From Myxococcales bacterium 68-20 (GTDB taxonomy: Bacteria; Myxococcota_A; Polyangia; Polyangiales; Polyangiaceae): a stretch of DNA of 64,000 bases. Below are positions 28,565 to 35,955 of this stretch, piece after piece. Made by a program: the position numbers and the translations under genes. A model generated the notes under the pieces. The model was not told the origin of the DNA and searched no databases. It saw only the letters and a program-made list of their open reading frames with translations. The stretch covers positions 250,198-314,197 of the forward strand of contig MKVQ01000002.1 in the NCBI GenBank assembly GCA_001899635.1, written 5' to 3'. Within the stretch, counting starts at the first letter, position 1. Each line of letters starts with the position of its first letter.

Positions 28565-28607
28565 GTCTCGATCGACGAGACAATCCTTACCATTCACGCT
28601 CATTGTC
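28565..28607. promoter_or_regulatory. two nested inverted repeats ahead of the pirin gene
   Basis: GTCTCG and CGAGAC (28565-28581) surround ATCGA. GACAAT (28579-28584) and ATTGTC (28602-28607) form a second dyad with a 17-base centre. They lie between lysR and the pirin gene and could be a LysR operator, a terminator of lysR, or both. Confidence 0.4.
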
Positions 28608-28706
28608 CTAATCCGACTGGGTGAGTACTCCTCTTGGTGCGAGGAGGACGCCTCGCCGCCACTCGAGCGGCGGTGCTGGCGCCGGCTCCGAGCGAGGAGA
28701 AGAGCC

Positions 28707-29636
28707 ATGACCACCAGCACGATGACGGATCGGCAGCCGACGAGCACCACCGGAGCAGTACGCCCTGAGCTCCGGGCGCTCGATGGGATCTATCGGGCGC
28801 GAGGCCTGCATTGGGTTGGGGACGGCTTTCGCGTCGCGGGCTTCTTCTCGGCGATCCCCGACGCCGTGCGGAAGCTGAGCCCGTTCTTGCTGCTCGATTA
28901 CCACCCGACCTACGAGTACGCGCCGACGGACAAGCCGCGCGGTGTCGGAGTGCACCCTCATCGCGGGTTCGAGACCGTCACCATCGCCTGGCAAGGCAGC
29001 GTCGCTCACCACGACAGCTCGGGCGGCGGCGGTGTGATCGGTCCGGGCGACGTGCAGTGGATGACGGCGGCGTCCGGAATCCTCCACAAGGAGTACCACG
29101 AGAAGGAGTACGCGCGTCGCGGCGGACCGTTCCAGATGGCGCAGCTCTGGGTGAACTTGCCGAGAGCGCACAAGATGTCTCCGCCTCGGTACCAGGGCAT
29201 CGTTGCAGAGCAGATCGGCGTCGTGACGCTCCCTGACGATGCGGGCTCCGTGAGGGTCATCGCAGGCGAATACCTGGGCGTGAAAGGGCCCGCGAAGACG
29301 TTCACCAAAGTCGACGTCTTCGACGTCCGCTTGGAAGAGCAGGGCAAAGTCCACTTCGCGTTCCCGGCGCACCACAACGTCGGTCTGCTCGTGATGAAGG
29401 GCGACGTCGTGATCAACGGCACACAGGCGACGCTTCACGACTTTGCGGTGTTCGAGAACGTCGGCGAGCTCGTCGTCATCGAGGCCGAATCCGAGGCCCA
29501 GCTGCTCGTCCTGAGCGGCGAGCCGATCGACGAGCCGGTCGTCCAGCACGGCCCGTTCGTCATGAACACCGCGCAGGAGATCGACCAGGCGTTCACCGAC
29601 CTGCAGCGCGGCAAGTTCGGCCATCTCGCCGACTGA
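28707..29636 (+). CDS. pirin family protein
   Basis: A 309-residue bicupin of the pirin family. Some members are Fe-dependent quercetin dioxygenases and others are regulators or redox sensors. The first cupin has the metal-binding motif VGVHPHRGFETVTI, with further ligands in HHDSSGGGG and the Glu-containing HKEYHEKEY. GPGDVQWMTAASGILHKEY is the family signature. The C-terminal cupin ends in LLVLSGEPIDEPVVQHGPFV. The ATG at 28707 has GAGGAGAAGAG ahead; the longer frame upstream is antisense-like. It is followed, past a strong hairpin, by the YcaC-like hydrolase. The LysR gene upstream is its likely regulator. Confidence 0.93.
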   Translation: MTTSTMTDRQPTSTTGAVRPELRALDGIYRARGLHWVGDGFRVAGFFSAIPDAVRKLSPFLLLDYHPTYEYAPTDKPRGVGVHPHRGFETVTIAWQGSVAHHDSSGGGGVIGPGDVQWMTAASGILHKEYHEKEYARRGGPFQMAQLWVNLPRAHKMSPPRYQGIVAEQIGVVTLPDDAGSVRVIAGEYLGVKGPAKTFTKVDVFDVRLEEQGKVHFAFPAHHNVGLLVMKGDVVINGTQATLHDFAVFENVGELVVIEAESEAQLLVLSGEPIDEPVVQHGPFVMNTAQEIDQAFTDLQRGKFGHLAD

Positions 29637-29671
29637 ACGCCGCGTCGAACGCGACCAGAAGCATCACGAAG

Positions 29672-29706
29672 GAGCGCGAGCGAGCACGAGCGGCTCGCTC
29701 GCGCTC
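29672..29706 (+). terminator. strong 14-bp hairpin between the pirin and YcaC-like genes
   Basis: A perfect 14-base-pair stem (29672-29685 with 29693-29706) has a seven-base loop. It lies 35 bases past the pirin stop. There is no T run, so it could also stabilise or attenuate a shared message. Confidence 0.6.
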
Positions 29707-29754
29707 ACGTTCGTCCATCACCACAGAAGACTACTGACGAATAGGAGATTGCTC

Positions 29755-30381
29755 ATGACCAAGTCCTACGTTCGACTCGACAAGAGCGACGCCGCAGTGC
29801 TTCTCGTCGATCATCAGACGGGCCTGTTGTCGCTCGTGCGCGACATCCATCCCGACACCTTCAAAAACAACGTCCTCGCGCTGTCGGATCTGGCCAAATA
29901 CTTCGGCCTGCCGACGATTCTCACGACGAGCTTCGAGAACGGCCCGAACGGTCCGCTCGTGCCAGAGCTGAAGGAGCAGTTCCCGACGGCGCCGTACATC
30001 GCGCGCCCCGGGAACATCAACGCCTGGGACAACGAGGACTTCGTCAAGGCGGTCAAAGCTACCGGAAAGAAGCAGCTCATCATCGCCGGCGTCGTCACCG
30101 AGGTCTGCGTGGCCTTTCCCGCCCTCTCGGCGCTCGCCGAGGGCTACGACGTCTTCGTCGTCACGGACGCGTCCGGCACCTTCAACGAGGTCACGCGGCA
30201 GGCCGCATGGGATCGGATGTCGAAGGCGGGCGCTCAGCTCATGACGTGGTTCGCCGTCGCCTGCGAGCTGCACCGAGATTGGCGCAACGACGTCGAGGGC
30301 CTCGGCGCTCTGTTCTCGAACCACATCCCCGACTATCGGAACCTCATCAATGGCCACAACGCGCTGACCGCGAAGAAGTAG
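29755..30381 (+). CDS. YcaC-like isochorismatase-family hydrolase
   Basis: A 208-residue cysteine hydrolase of the isochorismatase fold. Asp19 (AAVLLVDHQTG) and the nucleophile Cys118 (IAGVVTEVCVAFPALSAL) are in place. The third residue of the triad, normally Lys, would fall in YIARPGNINAWDN, where I see Arg84. DASGTFNEVTRQAAWDRM and FAVACELHRDWRND match the proteobacterial YcaC group closely as I remember it. The substrate is unknown. The ATG at 29755 has AGGAG seven bases ahead; a TTG at 29749 is unlikely. The close match to proteobacterial YcaC and the LysR-pirin neighbourhood suggest the cluster moved as a unit. Confidence 0.92.
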   Translation: MTKSYVRLDKSDAAVLLVDHQTGLLSLVRDIHPDTFKNNVLALSDLAKYFGLPTILTTSFENGPNGPLVPELKEQFPTAPYIARPGNINAWDNEDFVKAVKATGKKQLIIAGVVTEVCVAFPALSALAEGYDVFVVTDASGTFNEVTRQAAWDRMSKAGAQLMTWFAVACELHRDWRNDVEGLGALFSNHIPDYRNLINGHNALTAKK

Positions 30382-30393
30382 GGACCGCCCCCT

Positions 30394-30441
30394 CGACGAG
30401 CTCGGGGCTCGCGCCGCCCCCGCGGCGCGCCCCGCTCGTCG
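30394..30441 (+). terminator. long bulged hairpin after the YcaC-like gene
   Basis: Three stem blocks (8, 5 and 7 pairs) separated by two TC bulges close on a four-C loop, starting 13 bases past the stop at 30381. Its length and place make it a strong terminator candidate, although it lacks a T run. Confidence 0.6.
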
Positions 30442-30499
30442 CACGCGAGACGTGCGGTCGCGTTCGCGGGGTCGCTCGGCCGGTGCCAAGATCTCGGGG

Positions 30500-31381
30500 A
30501 TGGCCCGGCTCGTCGATCGACTGCCCGAGAACGCCGACGGAGAGCTCTTCGTCGATGCATCGTGCATCGACTGCGGGCTCTGCCGCCAGCTCGCGCCGGG
30601 CTCGTTCGTGCGACTGGACCGCGCCGGCATGTCGATCGTCGCACGCCAGCCGACGAACGACGCCGAGGCGCTCCGCGCGAAGATGGCGCTGGTCTCCTGC
30701 CCGACGAGCTCGATCGGGTCGCGCTCCAAGGTCCCGCTCGCGGACGCGATCGGCGCGTTCCCGGAGCCGCTCGGCGACGAGATCTACTTCTGCGGTTTCG
30801 CCTCCGAGAGCTCGTTCGGCGCACGGAGCTACCTGATCCGTCGCCCCGAGGGGAACGTCCTCGTCGACTCGCCACGTGCCCTGCCGCGACTGCTCGACCG
30901 GATCGAGGCGCTCGGCGGAGTGCGCTGGATGTTCCTCACGCATCGCGACGACGTCGCCGACCACGCGAAGCTCGCGAAGCGGTTCGGGTGCACCCGCGTG
31001 CTCCACACCAACGACATCACGGCCGACACGCGCGCGGTCGAGATGACGATCGACGGTGACGAGCCGACGTCCCTCGATCACGATCTGCTCGCGATCCCGG
31101 TCCCCGGACACACGCGCGGGAGCACCGCGCTCCTCTTCCGGGATTTCGCGCTCTTCAGCGGCGACCACCTCTTCGCGAGCGAGTCGGGCGACGAGCTCCA
31201 CGCTTATCGCTCGGTGTGCTGGTGGTCCTGGGAGACGCAGAAGCGCTCGCTCACGAGGCTCCTCGCATTCGACTTCGAGTGGGTGCTCCCGGGCCACCAA
31301 GGACGCATGCGTGCCCCCTCCCGGGAGGTCATGCGCGAGCAGCTGCGCGCGGCGATCGACCGGGCGCGCCGGGTGCTCTGA
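30500..31381 (+). CDS. ferredoxin / metallo-beta-lactamase-fold fusion protein
   Basis: A 293-residue cytosolic protein with two parts. Residues 1-75 are a single-cluster ferredoxin: CIDCGLCRQLAPGSF gives three ligands and the fourth is in SCPTSSIG. Residues 90-290 are a metallo-beta-lactamase fold: THRDDVADH is a variant of the THxHxDH metal motif, with PVPGHTRGSTALL, FSGDHLF and VLPGHQGRM supplying later His and Asp ligands. Fusions of this type with THRDDVADH occur in cyanobacteria and plants as far as I recall, with no known reaction. The iron-sulfur part suggests a redox-linked hydrolase or oxygen-handling enzyme. The ATG at 30500 is chosen because the ferredoxin part begins soon after. 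The gene stands alone between hairpins. Confidence 0.87.
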   Translation: MARLVDRLPENADGELFVDASCIDCGLCRQLAPGSFVRLDRAGMSIVARQPTNDAEALRAKMALVSCPTSSIGSRSKVPLADAIGAFPEPLGDEIYFCGFASESSFGARSYLIRRPEGNVLVDSPRALPRLLDRIEALGGVRWMFLTHRDDVADHAKLAKRFGCTRVLHTNDITADTRAVEMTIDGDEPTSLDHDLLAIPVPGHTRGSTALLFRDFALFSGDHLFASESGDELHAYRSVCWWSWETQKRSLTRLLAFDFEWVLPGHQGRMRAPSREVMREQLRAAIDRARRVL

Positions 31382-31501
31382 CGGGCCGGGAGCCCGCTCG
31401 CAAGGCCACGAGAGGTACCGCTGGGCTCATCGCACGAGGTGTACCGGCGCGGAGCCGCGTCCACCGTCGACGCCCGGGTCGGATCCGGCTAGAAGGACTC
31501 C

Positions 31502-33496
31502 GTGTCGTATCTCGTCCTCGCTCGAAAGTACCGGCCGCAGTCGTTCGACGACCTCATCGGCCAGGAGCACGTCGCGCAGACGCTCGCGAACGCCATCGCG
31601 CAGGACCGAGTCGCGCACGCCTTCCTGTTCACGGGAGTTCGCGGCGTCGGAAAGACGACCAGCGCGCGCATCCTCGCCAAGTGCCTCAACTGCCTCGGCG
31701 CGGACGGCAAGGCGACGGGACCGACGTCGAAGCCTTGCCAGACCTGCGCCGCGTGTACGGAGATCGCCGCGGGCGTCGACATGGACGTCCAGGAGATCGA
31801 CGGAGCGAGCTACAACGGCGTCGACGAGGTTCGCCGCCTGCAAGAGGGGCTCGCGTTCCGCCCCGCCCGCGACCGCTTCAAGATCTACATCGTGGACGAG
31901 GTCCACATGCTCTCGAACGCGGCGTGGAACGCGTTCCTGAAGACGCTCGAAGAGCCGCCCCCGCACGTGAAGTTCATCTTCGCGACGACGGAGGTGCACA
32001 AGGTCCCCGTCACGATCCTGAGCCGGTGCCAGCGCTACGACTTCAAGCTCGTGAGCGCCCGCCAGATCGGCGCGCGTCTGAAGGACGTCGTCAACAGCGA
32101 GACCCTCGCAGCCGACGACGCGGCGGTGAACGTGCTCGCGCGCGAAGCCGCCGGCTCGATGCGCGACGCGATGAGCCTGCTCGATCAGGTGATCGCGTAC
32201 GGCGCGGACAAGATCACCGCCGACGTCGTCGCGCGCGTGCTCGGCGTCGCCGATCGCGAGGTCCTGCACAGGCTCACGAGCGCCGTGCTCGCGGGCGACG
32301 CGGGAGGCGCGCTCGACGTCCTCGATCAGGTCTCGCGCCAAGGCTTCGACATGGTCCACCTCTGGAAGGACCTCATGCGCCACGTGCGCAACCTCGTCGT
32401 GGCCAAGGTCTGCGCCGAGGGACAGGCGAAGGAGCTCCTCGACCTCGCCGATGAAGAGGCCGCCGACGTGCTCGCGCTCGCGCAGAAGAGCGACGCCGAC
32501 GACCTCACGCGCATCTTCACCGGCCTGTCGCGCGGCTTCGACGACATCGTGAAGAGCGGTCAGGTCCGCTCGAACCTCGAGATGACGCTCGTGCGTCTCG
32601 CACGGCGGCCGCCGCTCCTCCCCCTCGACGAGCTCCTGAGCCGCCTCGGGGAGCTCGAGAAGCGCCTCGCGACGGGCGCCCCTCCCCCGCCCGCTCGCGG
32701 CGGCGGCTCGAGCGGCGGCGGTGGCGGTGGCGGCAGCGCGCGCGGCGCCCGCCCGGAGCCACACGCCTCGATCAGCGAGGCGATGCCCACCAGCATGACG
32801 CCGCCCTCGCCGGCGCGAGTCGACGCGGTCGACGCTCCACCGGTCGCCTCGAGCCCCTTCGGCCTCGCGCCGCCGGCGAGCGTCACTTCGGTCTCGGCGC
32901 CCGCCAGCCCCGTGCTGCACGCCACCGACGACGCGCCGCGCACGAACGGCCCGCTCGCCGATCGCGATCGTGCGGTCGCGCCGCAAGCGCCCGCCCCCAT
33001 GCAGAGCGCGCCGGCGACCCAAGCCATCGAGGTGACTTCGGCTACGCCATTAGAGGAGCCGCCGCCGTCGCCACGTCCGACGAAGGAGAGTGACACGCTC
33101 ATCACGTGGCGCACCCTCATCGACCGCGTGCGCAAGGTGAGCCCGCCCGTCGCGGCGATGCTCGATCTCGCGGTGCCGATCACGGTGACGCGCGAGAAGC
33201 TCGTCCTCGGTATCGAGGACGAGTCGTTCGAGGACGTGCGCGCCGACCAGACGGACGCCCGCGGCGTCCTCATGACGGAAGCGCGCGCCCACTTCGGGGT
33301 CACCACGGAGGTCGTCTTCGAGCATACTGCTCGAGGCAGCAAGGTCGGGAGCATCGCTTTCCTCGACGCGGCGAGGAGGAAGCAGATGCAGATAGACGCG
33401 CGCGCAGCCGTCGAGAACCACGTTCTCGTGCGGCATGCGATCCGCGTCCTCGGAGCGGAGCTCAAGGACGTGAAGCTCCCGGCGCAAGAAGAGTAA
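31502..33496 (+). CDS. dnaX: DNA polymerase III subunit gamma/tau
   Basis: A 664-residue clamp-loader ATPase of the replisome. The AAA+ part has Walker A GVRGVGKTTSAR (45-56), a zinc site (CLNCLGADG, KPCQTCAAC), Walker B VDEVHML and the SRC motif LSRCQRYDF. Domain III follows (SLLDQVIAYG, LDVLDQVSRQGFDMVHLWKD). From about residue 390 a Gly/Pro/Ala-rich linker (ARGGGSSGGGGGGGSARG) leads to a C-terminal tau-like domain (LITWRTLIDRVRKVSPPVAA). I see no slippery A-run that would make a short gamma form. The start is a GTG at 31502. It heads the dnaX-ybaB-recR operon, 12 bases before ybaB. Confidence 0.96.
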   Translation: MSYLVLARKYRPQSFDDLIGQEHVAQTLANAIAQDRVAHAFLFTGVRGVGKTTSARILAKCLNCLGADGKATGPTSKPCQTCAACTEIAAGVDMDVQEIDGASYNGVDEVRRLQEGLAFRPARDRFKIYIVDEVHMLSNAAWNAFLKTLEEPPPHVKFIFATTEVHKVPVTILSRCQRYDFKLVSARQIGARLKDVVNSETLAADDAAVNVLAREAAGSMRDAMSLLDQVIAYGADKITADVVARVLGVADREVLHRLTSAVLAGDAGGALDVLDQVSRQGFDMVHLWKDLMRHVRNLVVAKVCAEGQAKELLDLADEEAADVLALAQKSDADDLTRIFTGLSRGFDDIVKSGQVRSNLEMTLVRLARRPPLLPLDELLSRLGELEKRLATGAPPPPARGGGSSGGGGGGGSARGARPEPHASISEAMPTSMTPPSPARVDAVDAPPVASSPFGLAPPASVTSVSAPASPVLHATDDAPRTNGPLADRDRAVAPQAPAPMQSAPATQAIEVTSATPLEEPPPSPRPTKESDTLITWRTLIDRVRKVSPPVAAMLDLAVPITVTREKLVLGIEDESFEDVRADQTDARGVLMTEARAHFGVTTEVVFEHTARGSKVGSIAFLDAARRKQMQIDARAAVENHVLVRHAIRVLGAELKDVKLPAQEE

Positions 33497-33508
33497 GAAG
33501 GAGCGACG

Positions 33509-33832
33509 ATGGGACAGTTTCGCGGTGGAATGAACGAGCTGATGCGCCAGGCGGCGCGTCTTCAGCGCAAGGTCGAGGAGACGAAGAAGGCGATCGCCGA
33601 CAAGGAGATCGTTGCGTCGGCCGTCGGCGACAAGGTGAAGGCGACGGTGACGTACGCCGGCAAGGTCTCGAAGATCGAGATCGACCCGGAGTTCCTGAAG
33701 AGCGAAGGCCTCGAGCTGGCGCTCGACGGCGTCGTCGCGGCGCTGAACTCGGGCCTCGAGCAGGCGGACAAGGCCATGGAGGCCGAGCTCGAGAAGGTCA
33801 CCGGCGGCGTCAAGATCCCCGGCCTGACCTGA
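33509..33832 (+). CDS. ybaB: YbaB/EbfC nucleoid-associated protein
   Basis: A 107-residue DNA-binding dimer of the YbaB/EbfC family. It begins MGQFRGGMNELMRQAARLQRK, continues with the long N-terminal helix, and has the strand core KVKATVTYAGKVSKIEIDPE and the C-terminal helices (EAELEKVTGGVKIPGLT). The length is normal. AAGGAG stands ahead of the ATG. It lies between dnaX and recR, the standard position in many bacteria, which supports a link to recombination or replication-fork handling. Confidence 0.96.
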   Translation: MGQFRGGMNELMRQAARLQRKVEETKKAIADKEIVASAVGDKVKATVTYAGKVSKIEIDPEFLKSEGLELALDGVVAALNSGLEQADKAMEAELEKVTGGVKIPGLT

Positions 33833-33872
33833 CCGAACGAACGCGCGTGATCATCGAGTCACGCTGACACCG

Positions 33873-34484
33873 ATGCAGTCCCCGAAGGTAAGGAAGCTCG
33901 TGACGCTCCTCTCCCGCCTCCCCGGCGTCGGAGAGAAGACCGCGCAGCGCTACGTGCTCCACCTGCTCACGACCGACGCCGAGATCGCGCGCGATCTCGG
34001 CGCCGAGCTCGCCACCCTCCACGACGAGCTTCGTCCGTGCTCCCGCTGCGGGAACATCGCCGACGTCGTCCCGGGCGAAGAGGCGACGCTCTGCACGATC
34101 TGCCGGGACGAGCGGCGCGATCCGAAGCTCCTCTGCATCGTCGGGCGCGTGCACGATCTCCACGCGATCGAGCGCACCGGCGCGATGCGAGGGCGCTACT
34201 TCGTCCTCGGGCGGCTGCTGTCGCCGCTCGAGGGCATCGGCCCCGAGGAGCTCCCGCTCCCGCGCCTCCTCGGCCGCATCCGCGACGAGGGCGTCACCGA
34301 GGTCATCGTGGCCACACCGCCGAGCGTCGACGGCGAGGCCACCGCGCTCCTGCTGAAGCGCGAGCTCGCCCCGTCCGGCGTCAAGATGACGCGGATCGCG
34401 AGCGGCGTCCCGCATGGCGGCGACCTCGAGTACGCCGATCCGATCACGATGGGCCGCGCCCTCGCCGGCCGCCAGATGCTCTGA
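33873..34484 (+). CDS. recR: recombination mediator RecR
   Basis: A 203-residue protein that with RecO and RecF loads RecA on gapped DNA. The helix-hairpin-helix start LSRLPGVGEKTAQRYVLHLL, the zinc finger (CSRCGN to CTIC) and the Toprim domain (LLCIVGRVHDLHAIERTGAM, GVTEVIVATPPSVDGEATAL) are all present. The C-terminal Walker-B-like SGVPHGGDLEYADPITMGRA is typical except for His where Val or Met is usual. It is the last gene of the dnaX operon, 40 bases after ybaB, and is convergent with the Cys-rich gene 16 bases away. Confidence 0.97.
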   Translation: MQSPKVRKLVTLLSRLPGVGEKTAQRYVLHLLTTDAEIARDLGAELATLHDELRPCSRCGNIADVVPGEEATLCTICRDERRDPKLLCIVGRVHDLHAIERTGAMRGRYFVLGRLLSPLEGIGPEELPLPRLLGRIRDEGVTEVIVATPPSVDGEATALLLKRELAPSGVKMTRIASGVPHGGDLEYADPITMGRALAGRQML

Positions 34485-34500
34485 CCGCGCGGCGCGACGC

Positions 34501-34803
34501 TCACGAGCAAGCGGAGGCGCAGGCTCCACAGGCCGTCGCGCATGTCGAACAGCCCGTCTTGGCGCACTCCTTCGCGCAGGCCTCACACGCCAGCTTGCAG
34601 AGCCTCTTGGCCTCGGCGGCGAGCGGGCTGCTGCGCGCTTCGAGCTTCGCGGCCAGGACGCACGCGTCGATGCAGTCACGGCAAGCTCGGATACAAGCCG
34701 CGTGCGCGGTCGCGTCCTTCGCTAGGCAGTCTTCGATGCAGCGTTCGCACGCCTCGACACACGCGAGGTAGGACGACGGACTGGACGTGGTGGTGGTGGA
34801 CAT
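34501..34803 (-). CDS. Cys-rich four-helix copper-storage-type protein (DUF326)
   Basis: A 100-residue protein with 17 Cys and one His, arranged along helices as [36 protein letters not shown] and CSTCATACGACASAC. This is the pattern of copper storage proteins (Csp), four-helix bundles whose core cysteines hold many Cu(I) ions. There is no signal peptide, which fits the cytosolic Csp3 type. It would buffer copper or a related soft metal. AAGGGAT lies just ahead of the ATG. The first 82 bases overlap the 3' end of the MerR gene upstream on the same strand, so both are probably made from one message under the MerR promoter. Confidence 0.9.
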   Translation of the reverse strand: MSTTTTSSPSSYLACVEACERCIEDCLAKDATAHAACIRACRDCIDACVLAAKLEARSSPLAAEAKRLCKLACEACAKECAKTGCSTCATACGACASACS

Positions 34804-35258
34804 GATCCCTTTTCCTTCTTGCCGGTCTCTGGCTGGTTGTTGTCGGTTTCTGGCTGGCGGCTGAGCGCCGCGAGAATCGAACAGTGTTCGACGGCAGTGC
34901 CGCCCGAACAGGCGTGGACGAGGTGAGCAACTGCGTCACGGAGCTCGCGGAGCTCCGCCAGCTTTCGCTCGATCGCTGCGAGCTTCTCCTCGGCTCGCGT
35001 GCGAACGGCCCCACAAGGCGCCCCTCGTCGCGCACGGAGCGTGAGGAGCTCCTTCGTCTCGGCCAAGGTGAAGCCGAGCCGTGCAGCGTGGCGAATGAAC
35101 TGAAGCCGAGCGACCGCCTCTTCGCCGTAGCGGCGATAGCCACCCTTCGCACGGCCAGCCCGAGGCAGGAGGCCGATGCGCTCGTAGTAGCGAACGGTCT
35201 GGACGCCAACTCCCGCGCGCCTCGCGAGAACGCCGATCGTGAAGGTCCCCTCGCTCAT
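34722..35258 (-). CDS. MerR-family heavy-metal regulator with the three MerR Hg-site cysteines
   Basis: A 178-residue regulator. The N-terminal helix-turn-helix is typical ([20 protein letters not shown], then RIGLL and [17 protein letters not shown]). By count the cysteines are at 82, 117 and 126 ([22 protein letters not shown]), exactly the positions of the three Hg(II) ligands of Tn501 MerR. A soft-metal effector such as Hg(II) or Pb(II) is therefore likely. The usual protein ends near residue 133. The last 45 residues here are Pro/Arg-rich with low third-position GC and lie partly over the copper-storage gene, so this tail may be an unselected extension. Its promoter has the stretched spacing of MerR-controlled sites. 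Confidence 0.92.
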   Translation of the reverse strand: MSEGTFTIGVLARRAGVGVQTVRYYERIGLLPRAGRAKGGYRRYGEEAVARLQFIRHAARLGFTLAETKELLTLRARRGAPCGAVRTRAEEKLAAIERKLAELRELRDAVAHLVHACSGGTAVEHCSILAALSRQPETDNNQPETGKKEKGSCPPPPRPVRRPTSRVSRRANAASKTA

Positions 35259-35264
35259 GCCGAC

Positions 35265-35296
35265 AGTATGGAGGCTGTACCGGACTATAGGGTCAA
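35265..35296 (-). promoter_or_regulatory. MerR-type promoter with 20-bp spacer
   Basis: On the minus strand TTGACC (35296-35291) and CATACT (35270-35265) are 20 bases apart, the over-long spacing that MerR proteins correct by bending DNA. An imperfect inverted repeat (CTATA, six bases, TACAG) lies in the spacer. The -10 ends seven bases before the ATG of the merR-type gene, and no ribosome-binding site is visible, so the message may be leaderless. Confidence 0.6.
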
Positions 35297-35403
35297 GGGC
35301 CTCGTCTTACCTCGACCGCAGGCGGCCGCGTCGCTCCTCGGGCGAGAGCGCTGACGACGGCTGTGATCGGGATCGCGCGGACACAGACGCCCGAAGGTCG
35401 TCT

Positions 35404-35796
35404 ATGGTGCTCGCCATGAAGCCCGTCAACTCACTCTCGGCTCCCGCAGCGATCGGCCCCTACTCGCAAGCGATCGACGCGGGCGACTTCGTCTTCCTCA
35501 GTGGCCAGGTCCCGATCGATCCGAAGACCGGCGAGCTCGTCCCGGGCGACATCGAGGCGCAGACCGAGCGCGTGCTCGACAACCTCGCCGCCGTCCTCGA
35601 GGCTGCGGGCTGCTCGTTCGCCGACGTCGTGAAGACGACGATCTACCTGATGGACCTCGGGGACTTCCAGGTCGTGAACGCGACGTACGCGAAGCGCTTC
35701 TCGTCTGCCCCGCCGGCGCGCGCGACCGTGCAGGTCTCCGCCCTCCCGAAGGGCTCGCGCGTCGAGATCGACGCGATCGCGAAGAAGCGCGCCTGA
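35404..35796 (+). CDS. RidA-family reactive intermediate deaminase
   Basis: A 130-residue protein of the Rid (YjgF/YER057c/UK114) family. Such proteins hydrolyse reactive enamine/imine intermediates made by PLP enzymes. [54 protein letters not shown] and the C-terminal [20 protein letters not shown] carry the family pattern, including the conserved Arg and Glu. The ATG at 35404 has GAAGG six bases ahead; the ATG at 35416 (MKPVNSLS) gives the more usual N-terminus and is nearly as likely. It is divergent from the merR-type gene and shows no operon partner. A strong hairpin follows its stop. Confidence 0.93.
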   Translation: MVLAMKPVNSLSAPAAIGPYSQAIDAGDFVFLSGQVPIDPKTGELVPGDIEAQTERVLDNLAAVLEAAGCSFADVVKTTIYLMDLGDFQVVNATYAKRFSSAPPARATVQVSALPKGSRVEIDAIAKKRA

Positions 35797-35880
35797 GCGC
35801 TCGCCTCGATCGCTCGCGCTCGCGCGTTCACCACGCCGGGCTGGATCGGCGCGCAACGACCGCCGCGCAATCGGTGACTG

Positions 35881-35928
35881 AACGCACAATCGCCGCCGGA
35901 GCCCGAAGGCCTCGGCGGCGATTGCGTT
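35881..35928. terminator. strong hairpin between ridA-type gene and lipoprotein gene
   Basis: A stem of 16 base pairs with a two-base bulge (35881-35898 with 35913-35928) has a 14-base loop. It lies between two convergent stops and probably serves both. Confidence 0.65.
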
Positions 35929-35955
35929 CGATGCGGATGCTGGACGGGGGGACGA

